From Sphaerotilus uruguayifluvii (GTDB lineage: Bacteria > Pseudomonadota > Gammaproteobacteria > Burkholderiales > Burkholderiaceae_C), in assembly GCF_013294065.1 (NCBI RefSeq), contig NZ_JABSNM010000005.1, forward strand, positions 124,001-188,000: 64,000 bases of DNA, written 5' to 3'. Positions 16,837-26,058 of the stretch are shown piece after piece. The stretch's first letter is position 1; each line of letters opens with the position of its first letter. The translations under genes were made by a program, and so were the position numbers. Below the pieces are notes generated by a model. That model made no database searches, was not told the origin of the DNA, and was given only the letters and a program-made list of their open reading frames with translations.

Positions 16837-17772
16837 TCAGGCCAGCAGCCCGCTCGCCACGCTCGGGTGGCGCAGCGCCAGCCGCAGCTCGTCCTTCAGG
16901 CGCCGGTTGACCAGCTGGCGCGACTCCGACAGGAAGCTCATCTGCATCGGCGAGAGCCGCTGCACCGCCTCGGCGCGGCCGATGCGCGGCGGCCGCGGCA
17001 GCCCGCACAGGTCGGCGGCCAGATCGAAGTAGTCGCCCATCCTCAGCTCGGTGTCGTCGCAGGCGTGGATCACCCGCTGCGGCCGCCCGCGCAGCAGCGC
17101 GGCGACGCAGGCGCGCGCCAGGTCGTCGGCATGGATGTGGTTGGTGTGCACGTCGTCCTCGGCGCGCAGCACCGGCGTGCCGCGCAGCAGCCGCTCGCGC
17201 GGGTGGCCGCCGGGGCGGTCGCCGGCGTAGATGCCGGGAATGCGCAGGATGGTCGCCTTCAGCCGGCCGCCGCGGCCGGCCTGGCGCAGCCGCGCCTCGG
17301 CGGCGACACGCCGGCGCGCCCGATCGCTGGCCGGCGCGACCGGGCGGGTCTCGTCGAAGCGCGCGCCCGCGCAGTCGCCATAGACGCCGGTGGTGCTGCC
17401 GTAGACCAGCCGGTGGCCGCCCGGCGGCGCGCGGCGGGCCAGCGCCTGCAGAAGGTGCGCGGTGCGCGGGTCGTCCGCGCCGTGGCCCGGCGGTGGCGCC
17501 AGATGCAGCACCCTCGGCGCCAGCGCGCCCAGCCGGCGCAGCGTGGCGGGCTCATCCAGGTTGCCGACGAGCGGCCGGATGCCCAGCGCGCGCAGCGCCG
17601 GCACGCGCGCGGCGTCCGAGGTCAGCGCGATCAGGCGCCAGCGCGGGTCCAGCAGGCGGGCCACGCGCTGGCCGACATCGCCGCAGCCGACGATCAGCAG
17701 GCGCGGGCGCCGCAGCAGGCGGGTCGCCGCGGCAGGGAGGGCAGGGCGCGGGCCCCGGTGGTGGTGCGGCAC
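16837..17772 (-). CDS. NAD(P)-binding epimerase/SDR-like protein
   Basis: This protein of about 311 residues is an extended short-chain dehydrogenase, YeeZ-like. The Rossmann dinucleotide motif is RLLIVGCGDVGQRVARLL. Later blocks are VLHLAPPPGHGADDPRT, the active-site region RLVYGSTTGVYGDCAG, and HTNHIHADDLARACVAALL near the C-terminus, as in NAD-dependent epimerases. No ATG precedes the motif in a sensible place. I chose GTG at 17772, which has GGGGCGAG upstream on the coding strand, but the start is uncertain. It is divergent from the reductase gene at 17818. The substrate is unknown. Confidence 0.82.
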   Translation of the reverse strand: MPHHHRGPRPALPAAATRLLRRPRLLIVGCGDVGQRVARLLDPRWRLIALTSDAARVPALRALGIRPLVGNLDEPATLRRLGALAPRVLHLAPPPGHGADDPRTAHLLQALARRAPPGGHRLVYGSTTGVYGDCAGARFDETRPVAPASDRARRRVAAEARLRQAGRGGRLKATILRIPGIYAGDRPGGHPRERLLRGTPVLRAEDDVHTNHIHADDLARACVAALLRGRPQRVIHACDDTELRMGDYFDLAADLCGLPRPPRIGRAEAVQRLSPMQMSFLSESRQLVNRRLKDELRLALRHPSVASGLLA

Positions 17773-17817
17773 AATCTCGCCCCGTGGTGATGTGATGACA
17801 ACCCCGAAGGATAAGAG

Positions 17818-18846
17818 ATGAATTTCACCGTGACCGTCCAGCCCTCCGGCCGCCAGTTCGAGGTCGCGCGCGACGAGGTCATGCTGCCCGCGGCGATCCG
17901 CCAGGGCATCGGTCTGCCCTACGGCTGCAAGGACGGCGCCTGCGGCTCGTGCAAGAGCCGCCTGCTCGAGGGCCGGGTGATCCACGGCGCGCACCAGCTC
18001 AAGGCGCTCAGCGCCGAGGAGGAGGCCGCCGGCCTGATCCTGAGCTGCTGCGCCACGCCGCAGACCGACTGCGTCGTCGAGTCGCGCCAGGTCACGGCCG
18101 CCGACCAGTTCCCGGTGCTGAAGATGCCCACGCGGGTGATCTCGATCACGCGCGCGGCCGACGACGTCGCGGTGCTCAGGCTGCAGCTGCCCGCCAACCA
18201 GCCCTTCCAGTACCACGCCGGCCAGTACGTCGACTTCCTGCTGCGCGACGGTGCGCGCCGCAGCTACTCGATGGCCACCGCCCCGTCGCTGGCGCAGGGT
18301 GCGATCGAGCTGCACATCCGCCACATGCCGGGCGGGCGCTTCACCGACCATGTCTTCGGCGCGATGAAGGAGAAGGAGATCCTGCGCATGGAAGGGCCCT
18401 TCGGCAGCTTCTGGCTGCGCGAGGACAGCGCCAGGCCGGTCGTGCTGCTGGCCTCGGGCACCGGCTTCGCGCCGATCAAGGCCTTGATCGAGCAGATGGA
18501 GGTCAAGGGCCTGACGCGGCCGGCCGTGCTGTACTGGGGCGCACGCAGGGCGGCCGATCTCTACCTGCGCGACTGGGCCGAGGCCGCCGCCGCGCGGCTG
18601 CCGTGGCTGCGCTTCGTGCCGGTGCTCTCCGAGCCCGATGCGGACTGGAGCGGGCGCACCGGCCTGGTCCATCAGGCGGTGATGGCGGATCTGCCCGACC
18701 TGTCGGGCCATCAGGTCTATGCCTGCGGTGCGCCGGTGATGGTGCAGTCGGCGCAGCGCGACTTCGTCGCGGCCTGCGGTCTGCCGGAGGAGGAGTTCTT
18801 CGCGGACGCCTTCACCAGCGAGGCGGACAAGGTGGCAGGCGCCTGA
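17818..18846 (+). CDS. Ferredoxin-linked NAD(P)H flavin reductase (CDP-glucoseen-reductase type)
   Basis: A 342-residue three-domain reductase. The N-terminal plant-type [2Fe-2S] ferredoxin has cysteines in YGCKDGACGSCKSRLLEG and a distal one in ILSCCATP. An FAD-binding barrel with RRSYSMATAP follows, then an NAD-binding domain with LLASGTGFAPIKALIEQM and a VYACGAPVMV end. Proteobacterial homologues are often labelled CDP-6-deoxy-delta-3,4-glucoseen reductase, but no sugar-pathway genes are near, so I would call it an electron-transfer reductase of unknown acceptor. AGGATAAGAG upstream gives a fair ribosome-binding sequence. It is divergent from the epimerase-like gene. Confidence 0.88.
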   Translation: MNFTVTVQPSGRQFEVARDEVMLPAAIRQGIGLPYGCKDGACGSCKSRLLEGRVIHGAHQLKALSAEEEAAGLILSCCATPQTDCVVESRQVTAADQFPVLKMPTRVISITRAADDVAVLRLQLPANQPFQYHAGQYVDFLLRDGARRSYSMATAPSLAQGAIELHIRHMPGGRFTDHVFGAMKEKEILRMEGPFGSFWLREDSARPVVLLASGTGFAPIKALIEQMEVKGLTRPAVLYWGARRAADLYLRDWAEAAAARLPWLRFVPVLSEPDADWSGRTGLVHQAVMADLPDLSGHQVYACGAPVMVQSAQRDFVAACGLPEEEFFADAFTSEADKVAGA

Positions 18847-18874
18847 GGCGGCCTGTTCGCGGAGCCCGGCCCGG

Positions 18875-18898
18875 GGCTCCGGCCTGCGGGCCGGAGCC
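18875..18898. terminator. GC-rich hairpin after the reductase gene
   Basis: GGCTCCGGCC and GGCCGGAGCC form a perfect 10-bp stem with a 4-base loop, 28 bases after the reductase stop. There is no T-run, so it would be an incomplete intrinsic terminator or an RNA-stabilising hairpin. Confidence 0.45.
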
Positions 18899-18900
18899 TC

Positions 18901-18935
18901 AAAGCAAAAGGCCCGCTTGCGCGGGCCTTCGGCTG
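18901..18935 (-). terminator. Rho-independent terminator of rpsT
   Basis: On the minus strand a stem AAGGCCCGC/GCGGGCCTT with a short loop is followed by TTTTGCTTT, about 25 bases after the rpsT stop. This is a good intrinsic terminator for rpsT. Confidence 0.8.
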
Positions 18936-18957
18936 GGATCCACCCGGATCAGCTGAT

Positions 18958-19263
18958 TCAGGCGGCGGCCGGAGCCAGGGCCTTGATCTTGGCCGACAGG
19001 CGGCTCTTGATGCGCGAGGCCTTGTTCTTGTGGAAGATGCCCTTGTCGGCGATCGAGTCGATCACGGCCTGGGCGGTCTTGAAGGTGTCGCCAGCCTTGG
19101 CCTTGTCGCCGGTGGCGACGGCCTTCAGCACGCCCTTGATGGCGGTGCGGAACTTCGAGCGCAGCGCGGTGTTGGCGGCGTTCAGCTTGACGTCTTGACG
19201 CGCACGCTTGCGACCCGAGGCAATGCGGACGGTCTTCTTCTTGGCTTTGGAAGAGGTGGCCAT
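18958..19263 (-). CDS. rpsT: 30S ribosomal protein S20
   Basis: S20 is a primary 16S rRNA-binding protein of the small subunit. The 101-residue product is Lys/Arg/Ala-rich and helical, with the family signature [16 protein letters not shown], the region [16 protein letters not shown] and the end [17 protein letters not shown]. It is a single gene with its own promoter and terminator, divergent from murJ, an arrangement common in betaproteobacteria. Confidence 0.97.
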   Translation of the reverse strand: MATSSKAKKKTVRIASGRKRARQDVKLNAANTALRSKFRTAIKGVLKAVATGDKAKAGDTFKTAQAVIDSIADKGIFHKNKASRIKSRLSAKIKALAPAAA

Positions 19264-19299
19264 GGTGTGTTTCGTGTTCCGGGTGGAGGAAAGCCTAGC

Positions 19300-19308
19300 A
19301 GTATAGCA
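19300..19308 (-). promoter_or_regulatory. Extended -10 promoter of rpsT
   Basis: On the minus strand the sequence TGCTATACT gives an extended -10 (TGn plus TATACT, 5 of 6 to consensus). The predicted start is about 30 bases ahead of the rpsT ATG. The -35 region is poor, as expected for extended -10 promoters. Confidence 0.5.
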
Positions 19309-19346
19309 TGGATAATCGCAAGTCCTGCGACCCCAAGACCCCGCCC

Positions 19347-20909
19347 ATGAGTCTGCTTCGTTCTGCCTCCGTCGTCTCGGCGCTCACGCTGGCGTCCCGC
19401 ATCACCGGCCTGGTGCGCGAGCAGCTGATCGCGGCCGCCTTCGGCGCCAGCCTGGCCACCGACGCCTTCCAGGTGGCCTTCCGCATCCCGAACCTGCTGC
19501 GGCGCCTGTTCGCCGAAGGCGCCTTCTCCCAGGCCTTCGTGCCGATCCTGGCGGCCTCGCGTGCCACCGACGGCGACGAGAAGACGCAGGCGCTGATCGA
19601 CGCGGTCGCCACCGTGCTGCTGTGGGCGCTGCTGGCGGTGTGCACGCTGGGCGTGATCGGCTCGCCGCTGCTGGTCTGGGTGATGGCCTCGGGCCTGCCG
19701 GCCGAAGGCCAGGCCTCGGCGGTGGTGATGACGCGGCTGATGTTCCCGTACATCGGCTGCATGTCGCTGGTGGCGCTGTCGGCCGGCATCCTGAACTCGT
19801 GGAAGCGCTTCGCGGTGCCGGCGGTCACGCCGGTGCTGCTGAACCTGAGCGTCATCGCCGCGGCCTGGGGGCTGACGCCGCGCTTCGCGGCCTGGGGCCT
19901 GCAGCCGGTCTACGCGCTGGCGGTCGGGGTGATGATCGGCGGCGTGCTGCAGCTGGCGGTGCAGGTGCCGGCGCTGCGCGCCATCGGCATGCTGCCGCGC
20001 CTGGGGCTGGGTCCGGCCGCGCTGCGCCGCGCCTGGCATCACGATGGCGTGCACCGCATCCTGAAGCAGATGGCGCCGGCGCTGCTGGGCGTGTCGGTCG
20101 CGCAGCTGTCGCTGCTGGTCAACACCCAGATCGCCTCGCACCTGCCCTCGGGCTCGGTGTCCTGGCTGACCTACGCCGACCGGCTGATGGAGTTCCCGAC
20201 CGCGCTGCTGGGCGTGGCGATGGGCGTGGTGCTGCTGCCGCAGCTCTCGGCCGCGCAGGCCAGGGGCGAGATGGAGCGCTATTCCTCGCTGCTGGACTGG
20301 GGCCTGCGCCTGGTGGTGCTGCTGGCGCTGCCCTGCGCGGTGGCGCTGATGGTGTTTCCGGCGCCGCTGGTGTCGGTGCTGTACCACTACGGCCGCTTCT
20401 CGGCCGAGGACGTCGGCCAGACGGTGACCGCGCTGATGGGCTATGGCGCCGGGCTGATGGGCCTGGTCGGCATCAAGGTGCTGGCCCCGGGCTTCTACGC
20501 GAAGCAGGACATCCGCACGCCGGTGCGCATCGCCATCACCGTGCTGGGCCTGACGCAGCTGATGAACGTCGTCTTCGTGCCCTGGCTCGGCCATGCCGGC
20601 CTGGCGCTGTCGATCGGCCTGGCGGCGCTGGTCAACGCGACCTGGCTGCTGACCGGCCTGAAGCGGCGCGGCAGCTACCGGCCCGAGCCGGGCTGGGCCG
20701 CCTTCGTCGCCAAGGTGGCGGCCGGCTGCGCGGCGCTGGGCGCGGTGCTGGCCTGGGCGGCGCACCACATCGACTGGATCGGCCTGCGTGCGCAGCCGGG
20801 CCTGCGCGCGCTGCTGCTGGCGGCGGTGCTCGGCGGCGTGGCGCTGCTCTATTTCGGCGTGCTGCGGGTGCTCGGCGTGGACCTGCGCCAGTTCGCCCGC
20901 CGGCAGTGA
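19347..20909 (+). CDS. murJ: Lipid II flippase
   Basis: MurJ (MviN) flips the peptidoglycan precursor lipid II across the inner membrane. The 520-residue protein has about fourteen transmembrane helices and the MOP-superfamily N-terminus [20 protein letters not shown] with the conserved arginines, followed by [21 protein letters not shown]. The internal [20 protein letters not shown] and [12 protein letters not shown] blocks are typical of the family. I chose the ATG at 19347 ([10 protein letters not shown]), because 13 extra codons upstream (ATG 19308) would overlap the divergent promoter region. The gene is essential in most bacteria. Confidence 0.96.
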   Translation: MSLLRSASVVSALTLASRITGLVREQLIAAAFGASLATDAFQVAFRIPNLLRRLFAEGAFSQAFVPILAASRATDGDEKTQALIDAVATVLLWALLAVCTLGVIGSPLLVWVMASGLPAEGQASAVVMTRLMFPYIGCMSLVALSAGILNSWKRFAVPAVTPVLLNLSVIAAAWGLTPRFAAWGLQPVYALAVGVMIGGVLQLAVQVPALRAIGMLPRLGLGPAALRRAWHHDGVHRILKQMAPALLGVSVAQLSLLVNTQIASHLPSGSVSWLTYADRLMEFPTALLGVAMGVVLLPQLSAAQARGEMERYSSLLDWGLRLVVLLALPCAVALMVFPAPLVSVLYHYGRFSAEDVGQTVTALMGYGAGLMGLVGIKVLAPGFYAKQDIRTPVRIAITVLGLTQLMNVVFVPWLGHAGLALSIGLAALVNATWLLTGLKRRGSYRPEPGWAAFVAKVAAGCAALGAVLAWAAHHIDWIGLRAQPGLRALLLAAVLGGVALLYFGVLRVLGVDLRQFARRQ

Positions 20910-20970
20910 GGCCGGACAGGATCGGGGCCTTGACGCCGACGATGTTCACGCTGTCGATACACTTTCGGCC

Positions 20971-21849
20971 ATGGACTGCCTGATTCCGTCCCCGCTGGAC
21001 TACTTCGCCGCGCTGGTCGCCGACGATGACAGCCTCTCGCTGACCGAGGCCGCCGTCGCGATCGCGCAGGCCGACGAGCCGGGGCTGGACGTGCAGGCGG
21101 TGCTCACCGAGCTCGACACGCTGGCCTGGCGGCTGCGCCGGCGTCTGCCCGACGACGCCGCGCCGCTGCACCGGGTGCGCGTGCTGCACCACTTCCTGTA
21201 CGAGGACCTGGGCCTGCAGGGCGGCGACGTCGACGATCCGGCCGGCAGCCATCTGCACGAGGTGCTGCGCCAGCGCTGGGGCATCCCGGTGTCGCTGGCG
21301 GTCATCTACCTGGAGCTGGCCGGGCAGATCGGCCTGCAGGTCGACGGGCTGGCCTTTCCGGGCCACTTCCTGGTCAAGCTGCACCTGCCGATGGGCGAGG
21401 CGGTGATCGATCCGCTCGACGGGCGCTCGCTGGCGCGCCACGAGCTCGAGGAGCGGCTGGAGGACCACCTCGATCCGTCCGACATCGACCCGCTCGGCAT
21501 CGAGGCCGCCGCCGGTGCACTGGGCGAGCTGCTGTCGGCCTTCCTGCAGCCGGCCTCGCCGCGCGAGATCCTCGCGCGCATGCTGCGCAACCTCGAGCGC
21601 ATCCACCGCGGCAGCGGCGACCTGCCGCGCCTGCTGCAGATCCAGCACCGCCAGGTCGTGCTCGAGCCCGAGGACTGGTCCTGGCGGCGCGAGCGCGGGC
21701 GCACGCTGGCCAGCCTGGGCCAGACCGGGCCGGCGATCGAGGACCTGCAGGCCTATCTCGACCACGCCGGACACGGCGCGGTCGACCGGCGCCGCGTCGG
21801 CGCGCAGCTGTCGGCGCTGCGCGAGGCCGGCCCGCCGCGCTGGCACTGA
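20971..21849 (+). CDS. SirB1-family transglutaminase-like/TPR protein
   Basis: This 292-residue protein has the SirB1 N-terminal transglutaminase-like domain. Landmarks are LHHFLYEDLGLQGG, the block RWGIPVSLAVIYLELAGQIGL and GLAFPGHFLVKL, where the His of the PGHF motif is conserved. The C-terminal part carries a TPR-like segment (ILARMLRNLERIH and EDWSWRRERGRTLASLGQTG). The family is widespread and of unknown function; a protease or protein-modifying role has never been settled to my knowledge. It follows murJ by 61 bases and may be co-transcribed with the downstream permease, hda and HAD genes. Confidence 0.88.
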   Translation: MDCLIPSPLDYFAALVADDDSLSLTEAAVAIAQADEPGLDVQAVLTELDTLAWRLRRRLPDDAAPLHRVRVLHHFLYEDLGLQGGDVDDPAGSHLHEVLRQRWGIPVSLAVIYLELAGQIGLQVDGLAFPGHFLVKLHLPMGEAVIDPLDGRSLARHELEERLEDHLDPSDIDPLGIEAAAGALGELLSAFLQPASPREILARMLRNLERIHRGSGDLPRLLQIQHRQVVLEPEDWSWRRERGRTLASLGQTGPAIEDLQAYLDHAGHGAVDRRRVGAQLSALREAGPPRWH

Positions 21850-21863
21850 GCCGGCCGCCCGCG

Positions 21864-22934
21864 ATGGTCGTCCTGCCCAGGCTCTCCCGCACGCGCGGCC
21901 TGATGCTGGCGTGGCTCGGGCTTGCGCTGCTCGCCGGCGTGCTGGTGTGGCTGCTCGCGCCGGTGCTGGCGCCCTTCCTGGCCGCGGCGGTGCTGGCCTA
22001 TGCGCTGCAGCCGGCGGTCGAGCGGCTGCGGCGCTGGATGCCGCGCGCGCTGGCGGTGCTGCTGGTCGAGCTGGCGGCGATCGCCGGGCTGCTGGGCGTG
22101 CTGCTGCTGATCGTGCCGATCATCTCGCGCGAGCTGCCGCAGCTGCGCGAGCAGATCCCGCTGCTGGCTGCCCGGCTCAACGAGCTGCTGTCGCCGTGGC
22201 TGGCGCAGTACGGCATCGACGTGCGCTTCGACCTGGCCGGCCTGCGCGACTTCGTGATGCGCTACCTGGACGCCAGCGGCGACGACTGGCTCGGCGCGCT
22301 GCTGAGCTCGGCGCGCATCGGCGGCAGCGTGCTGCTGGCGCTGGTGGGCAACGCGGTGCTGGTGCCGGTGGTGATGTTCTACCTGCTGCTGGACTGGCCG
22401 GCGCTGATCGCGCGGCTGGGCCGGCTGGTGCCGCCGCGCCACCGCGTCGGCGTCGACGGCTTCGCCGCCGAGTGCGATGCGGTGCTCGGACAGTATCTGC
22501 GCGGGCAGCTTCTGGTGATGCTGCTGCTGGCGGCCTTCTACACTTCAGCCCTGGCGCTGGCACGGTTCGAGCTGGCGCTGCCGGTGGGCGTGTTCACCGG
22601 GCTGGCGATCTTCATTCCGTATCTGGGCTTCGGGATCGGCGCGCTGCTGGCGCTGCTGGCCGCGGTGCTGCAGTTCGCCAGCCTGTACGGCGTGGTCGCG
22701 GTCGCGGTGATCTACGGCATCGGCCAGCTGCTCGAGAGCTTCGTGCTGACGCCGCGCCTGGTGGGCGAGCGCATCGGTCTGCATCCGATCGCGGTGATCT
22801 TCGCGCTGCTGGCCTTCGGACACCTGTTCGGCTTCGTCGGCGTGCTGCTGGCGCTGCCGTCCGGGGCACTGGTGCTGGTGGCGCTGCGCCGGCTGCGCCG
22901 TCTCTATGTCGCCAGCCGGCTGTACCGCGGCTGA
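21864..22934 (+). CDS. AI-2E family (PerM-type) membrane protein
   Basis: This 356-residue inner-membrane protein has about seven to eight hydrophobic helices and a large soluble segment (about 88-160: SRELPQLREQIPLLAARLNE onward). The AI-2E family signature blocks GQYLRGQLLVMLLLA, FIPYLGFGIGALLAL and QLLESFVLTPRLVGERIGLHP are present. Members include TqsA and PerM and are thought to export small solutes or act as sodium-coupled antiporters; the cargo is unknown. It starts 15 bases after the SirB1 gene and precedes hda, as in many Burkholderiales. Confidence 0.92.
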   Translation: MVVLPRLSRTRGLMLAWLGLALLAGVLVWLLAPVLAPFLAAAVLAYALQPAVERLRRWMPRALAVLLVELAAIAGLLGVLLLIVPIISRELPQLREQIPLLAARLNELLSPWLAQYGIDVRFDLAGLRDFVMRYLDASGDDWLGALLSSARIGGSVLLALVGNAVLVPVVMFYLLLDWPALIARLGRLVPPRHRVGVDGFAAECDAVLGQYLRGQLLVMLLLAAFYTSALALARFELALPVGVFTGLAIFIPYLGFGIGALLALLAAVLQFASLYGVVAVAVIYGIGQLLESFVLTPRLVGERIGLHPIAVIFALLAFGHLFGFVGVLLALPSGALVLVALRRLRRLYVASRLYRG

Positions 22935-22974
22935 GCCGCGAGCGGATCGAAAGAAACGACAGAAGTCTTCACGC

Positions 22975-23676
22975 ATGTCCCGTGACCCGTCCTCGATGAT
23001 GCGACAGGTGCCGCTGGCCTTCGGGCCGGAGCCGGTGCTGCGCTTCGATACCTTCGTGCCCGGCGCGAACGCGCAGTGGGAGCAGGTGCTGATGGCGCTG
23101 CTGTCGCCGAACCCGACGATGCCGCTGTACCTGTGGGGCCCGCCGGGCAGCGGCAAGTCGCACCTGATGCAGGCCGCGGCCAGCCAGGCGCAGTCCTTCG
23201 GGCTGCAGGTGGCCGCCTTCGACCTGAAGTCGCCGGTGCCCTGGGAGTTCGACGAGGAGGCGCGGCTGCTGATCCTCGACGACTGCGACCGCTACGACCG
23301 GCGCCGCCAGCACGAGGCCTTCCGGATGTTCGTCGAGGCCACGACGCTGGGCGTGCCGATCCTGGCGGCCGGGCGGCTGCCGCCGGTGGACCTGCCGGTG
23401 CGCGACGACCTGCGCACCCGGCTGGCCTGGGGGCTGGTCTACCGGCTGGTGCCGCCGACCGACGAGCAGGTGCGCGCGCTGCTGCGCCGCGAGGCCGAGC
23501 GGCGCGGCATCACGCTCGACGACGAGATGATGGCCGAGCTGGTCGGCCGCGCCGGCCTGGATCTGGTGCCGCTGATGGAGCTGCTCGACCGGCTCGACCG
23601 CTATGCGCTGTCGGGCAAGAAGGCGGTCACGCTGGCGCTGCTGCGCCAGATGCTCGCCGAGCCCGATGACTTCTGA
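22975..23676 (+). CDS. hda: DnaA regulatory inactivator Hda
   Basis: Hda binds the DNA-loaded sliding clamp and triggers ATP hydrolysis on DnaA, preventing re-initiation. This 233-residue AAA+ protein shows a clamp-binding-like N-terminus (RQVPLAF), the Walker A LWGPPGSGKSHLMQAAA, Walker B RLLILDDCDRYD and the DnaA-like domain II end DDEMMAELVGRAGLDLVPL. It lacks the DnaA DNA-binding domain IV. Two ATGs are possible (22975 and 22996); I keep the first. The order AI-2E permease, hda, HAD hydrolase, pcnB is typical of Burkholderiales. Confidence 0.93.
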   Translation: MSRDPSSMMRQVPLAFGPEPVLRFDTFVPGANAQWEQVLMALLSPNPTMPLYLWGPPGSGKSHLMQAAASQAQSFGLQVAAFDLKSPVPWEFDEEARLLILDDCDRYDRRRQHEAFRMFVEATTLGVPILAAGRLPPVDLPVRDDLRTRLAWGLVYRLVPPTDEQVRALLRREAERRGITLDDEMMAELVGRAGLDLVPLMELLDRLDRYALSGKKAVTLALLRQMLAEPDDF

Positions 23677-23692
23677 CCCCACCGACGCGACG

Positions 23693-24376
23693 ATGACCGC
23701 CTCTCCCCGCCATCTCTGCCTGTTCGACCTGGATCACACGCTGATCCCGATCGATTCGGACCACGCCTTCGGCAGCTTCATGGTCGAGATCGGCTGGGCC
23801 GACGCCGACGAGTTCCGTCGCCGCAACGACGCGTTCTACGCCGACTACCAGGCCGGCACGCTCGACCTCGACGCCTACATCGACTTCGCCACCTCGGTGT
23901 GGCGCCAGCGGCCGCTGGACGAGGCCCTGGCCGCGCGCGAGCGCTTCCTGGCCGAGGTGCTGCGCCCGAAGGTGACGCCGCAGGCGCTGGAGCTGGTGCG
24001 CCGGCACCAGCGCCGCGGCGACCTGGTGGCCATCGTCACCGCGACCAACGAGTTCGTCACCACCCCGATCGCCGCCGAGTTCGGCGTCGAGCACCTGCTG
24101 GCCGTGCAGCTCGAGCGCGAGTCCGACGGCCGCTGGAGCGGCCGGGTGCGCGGCACGCCGACCTTCCGCGAAGGCAAGGTCGCGCGGGTGCACGACTGGC
24201 TGGCCGGCCTGGGCGTCTCGCTGGCCGACTTCTCCGGCGTGAGCGTCTACAGCGACTCGCCCAACGACCTGCCGCTGCTGGAGATCGCCTCCGAGCCGGT
24301 GGCCACCAACCCGAGCCCGTCGCTCGAGGCCACCGCCACGCAGCGCGGCTGGCGCATACTGCGTCTCTTCCCATGA
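23693..24376 (+). CDS. HAD-family phosphatase (SerB-like, IB subfamily)
   Basis: This 227-residue haloacid-dehalogenase hydrolase has motif I LFDLDHTLIP (nucleophile and acid/base aspartates), motif II IVTATNEFV, a lysine in the REGKVARV segment and motif IV VYSDSPNDLPLL. An HAD-IB helical cap precedes motif II. Such enzymes dephosphorylate phosphoserine or other small phosphomonoesters; no specific substrate can be read here. An alternative ATG at 23666 overlaps the hda end; I chose 23693, which gives the usual short N-terminus. The stop overlaps the pcnB start (ATGA), so translation is probably coupled. Confidence 0.9.
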   Translation: MTASPRHLCLFDLDHTLIPIDSDHAFGSFMVEIGWADADEFRRRNDAFYADYQAGTLDLDAYIDFATSVWRQRPLDEALAARERFLAEVLRPKVTPQALELVRRHQRRGDLVAIVTATNEFVTTPIAAEFGVEHLLAVQLERESDGRWSGRVRGTPTFREGKVARVHDWLAGLGVSLADFSGVSVYSDSPNDLPLLEIASEPVATNPSPSLEATATQRGWRILRLFP

Positions 24377-26058
24377 TCAAGACCATCATCAGAAAGCTGC
24401 TCGGCAAGTCGGGCGCATCCATTCCCGCCGGCGAGAGCCCGGACGGGCTGTCCGTGCCCGTCATCACGCCGCGGGCTGCCGCGCCGGTGGCGGCGCCTGC
24501 CGCGGTGCCGATGGCGCCGGTGGCCGCCGCCGCGGCCGAGCTCGCCGGCAGCCTGCCCGCCGGTGCGCCGGTGCGCGGCCGCCGCGTCGAGGTGCCGGCC
24601 TCGGTGCACCGCATCGATCCCTCGCTGCTCGACGACCGCGCGGTCAAGGTGGTCACCACGCTGCAGGACGCGGGCTTCGAGGCCTACATCGTCGGCGGCG
24701 CGGTGCGCGACCTGCTGCTCGGCCATCGGCCGAAGGACTTCGACGTCGCCACCAACGCCACGCCCGAGCAGGTCAAGGGCCTGTTCCGGCGCGCTTTCAT
24801 CATCGGCCGGCGCTTCCGCATCGTGCACGTCGTGCACGGCCGCGGCCGCGAGCACGAGGTGATCGAGGTCTCGACCTTCCGCGCCTACCTCGACCCGGCC
24901 GCGGCCGAGCAGGTCGAGGGCAACGAGAAGACCTCGCGCGCGGCGCTGGCCGACAAGAGCCATGTGGTCGACGCCAGCGGCCGGGTGCTGCGCGACAACG
25001 TCTGGGGTCCGCAGGACGAGGATGCGGCGCGGCGCGACTTCACCGTCAACGCGCTCTACTACGACCCGCGCCGGCGCATCGTCGTCGACTACCACGACGG
25101 CATCGCCGACGCGCGGGCCCGCGTGCTGCGCATGATCGGCGACCCGGTCACCCGCTACCGCGAGGACCCGGTGCGCATCATCCGCGTGGTGCGCTTCGCC
25201 GCCAAGCTGGGCTTCGAGATCGAGCCGGGCACCCGCGAGCCGATCCGCGCCTGCGCCGAGCTGCTGTCGGCGGTGCCGGCCAGCCGGATGTTCGACGAGA
25301 TGATCAAGCTGCTGCAGACGGGCCACTCGCTGGCCAGCCTGGAGGAGCTGCGCAAGCAGGGCCTGCACAGCGGCATCTTCCCGATCCTCGACGCGGTGCT
25401 CGACGACGCGCATCGCCACGACGGGCGCGAGCAGTTCATCCAGCGCGCGCTGGCCGACACCGACCGCCGCGTCGGCGAGAGCAAGCCGGTGGCGCCGAGC
25501 TTCATGCTGGCGTGCATGCTCTGGCATGACGTGGTGCGCCGTGCCGACGAGCTGCGCGCCCGCGGCGAGCCGCCGGTGCCGGCGCTGCAGCAGGCGATCG
25601 ACGCGGTGTTCGACGCCCGCATCGGCGACATCTCCGGCCGCGGCAAGCTGGCGGCCGACATGCGCGAGATCTGGATGATGCAGCCGCGCTTCGAGCGGCG
25701 CACGCCGTCGGCGGCGCTGTCGCTGGCGGCGCAGCCGCGCTTCCGCGCCGGCTTCGACTTCCTGCGCCTGCGCGCCGACACCGGCGAGGCCGATGCCGAC
25801 CTGGCGCACTGGTGGGAGCGCTTCTCGACCGCCGACGACTCGCTGCGCGAGACGCTCCTGGCCGAGGCGCGCCAGCAGGACCAGGCGCGCCGCGCCGCGG
25901 TCGCCGCCGGCGAGCTGCCGGCCGAGACGGCCGCGGTCGCCGCGAGCGGCGGCCCGGCCGCGAAGAAGCGCCGCCGTCGCCGCAAGCCCGCCGGCGCCCG
26001 CACCGAAGGCGCGGCCGCCCTGGCCGACGGAGGCGAGGGCGGTGACGGCGGCGAATGA
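24373..26058 (+). CDS. pcnB: Poly(A) polymerase I
   Basis: PcnB adds 3' A-tails that mark RNAs for decay. The 561-residue protein has a variable Ala/Pro-rich N-terminus (about 1-70). The class II nucleotidyltransferase core follows: YIVGGAVRDLLLGHRPKDFDVATNA with the catalytic aspartates, the FRIVHVV block and RRDFTVNALYYDP. The tRNA-nucleotidyltransferase-like region EDPVRIIRVVRFAAKLGFEIEP and a very basic tail AKKRRRRRKPAG are present. Bacterial PcnB and CCA-adding enzymes share this core; the long C-terminus and basic tail favour PcnB. The ATG overlaps the HAD stop, and folK starts within its 3' end. Confidence 0.93.
   Translation: MIKTIIRKLLGKSGASIPAGESPDGLSVPVITPRAAAPVAAPAAVPMAPVAAAAAELAGSLPAGAPVRGRRVEVPASVHRIDPSLLDDRAVKVVTTLQDAGFEAYIVGGAVRDLLLGHRPKDFDVATNATPEQVKGLFRRAFIIGRRFRIVHVVHGRGREHEVIEVSTFRAYLDPAAAEQVEGNEKTSRAALADKSHVVDASGRVLRDNVWGPQDEDAARRDFTVNALYYDPRRRIVVDYHDGIADARARVLRMIGDPVTRYREDPVRIIRVVRFAAKLGFEIEPGTREPIRACAELLSAVPASRMFDEMIKLLQTGHSLASLEELRKQGLHSGIFPILDAVLDDAHRHDGREQFIQRALADTDRRVGESKPVAPSFMLACMLWHDVVRRADELRARGEPPVPALQQAIDAVFDARIGDISGRGKLAADMREIWMMQPRFERRTPSAALSLAAQPRFRAGFDFLRLRADTGEADADLAHWWERFSTADDSLRETLLAEARQQDQARRAAVAAGELPAETAAVAASGGPAAKKRRRRRKPAGARTEGAAALADGGEGGDGGE

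Noticed and set aside
19182-20768. A 528-codon minus-strand frame opposite murJ, Gln/His/Arg-rich
   Set aside because: murJ is unambiguous on the plus strand, and the antisense product is low-complexity.
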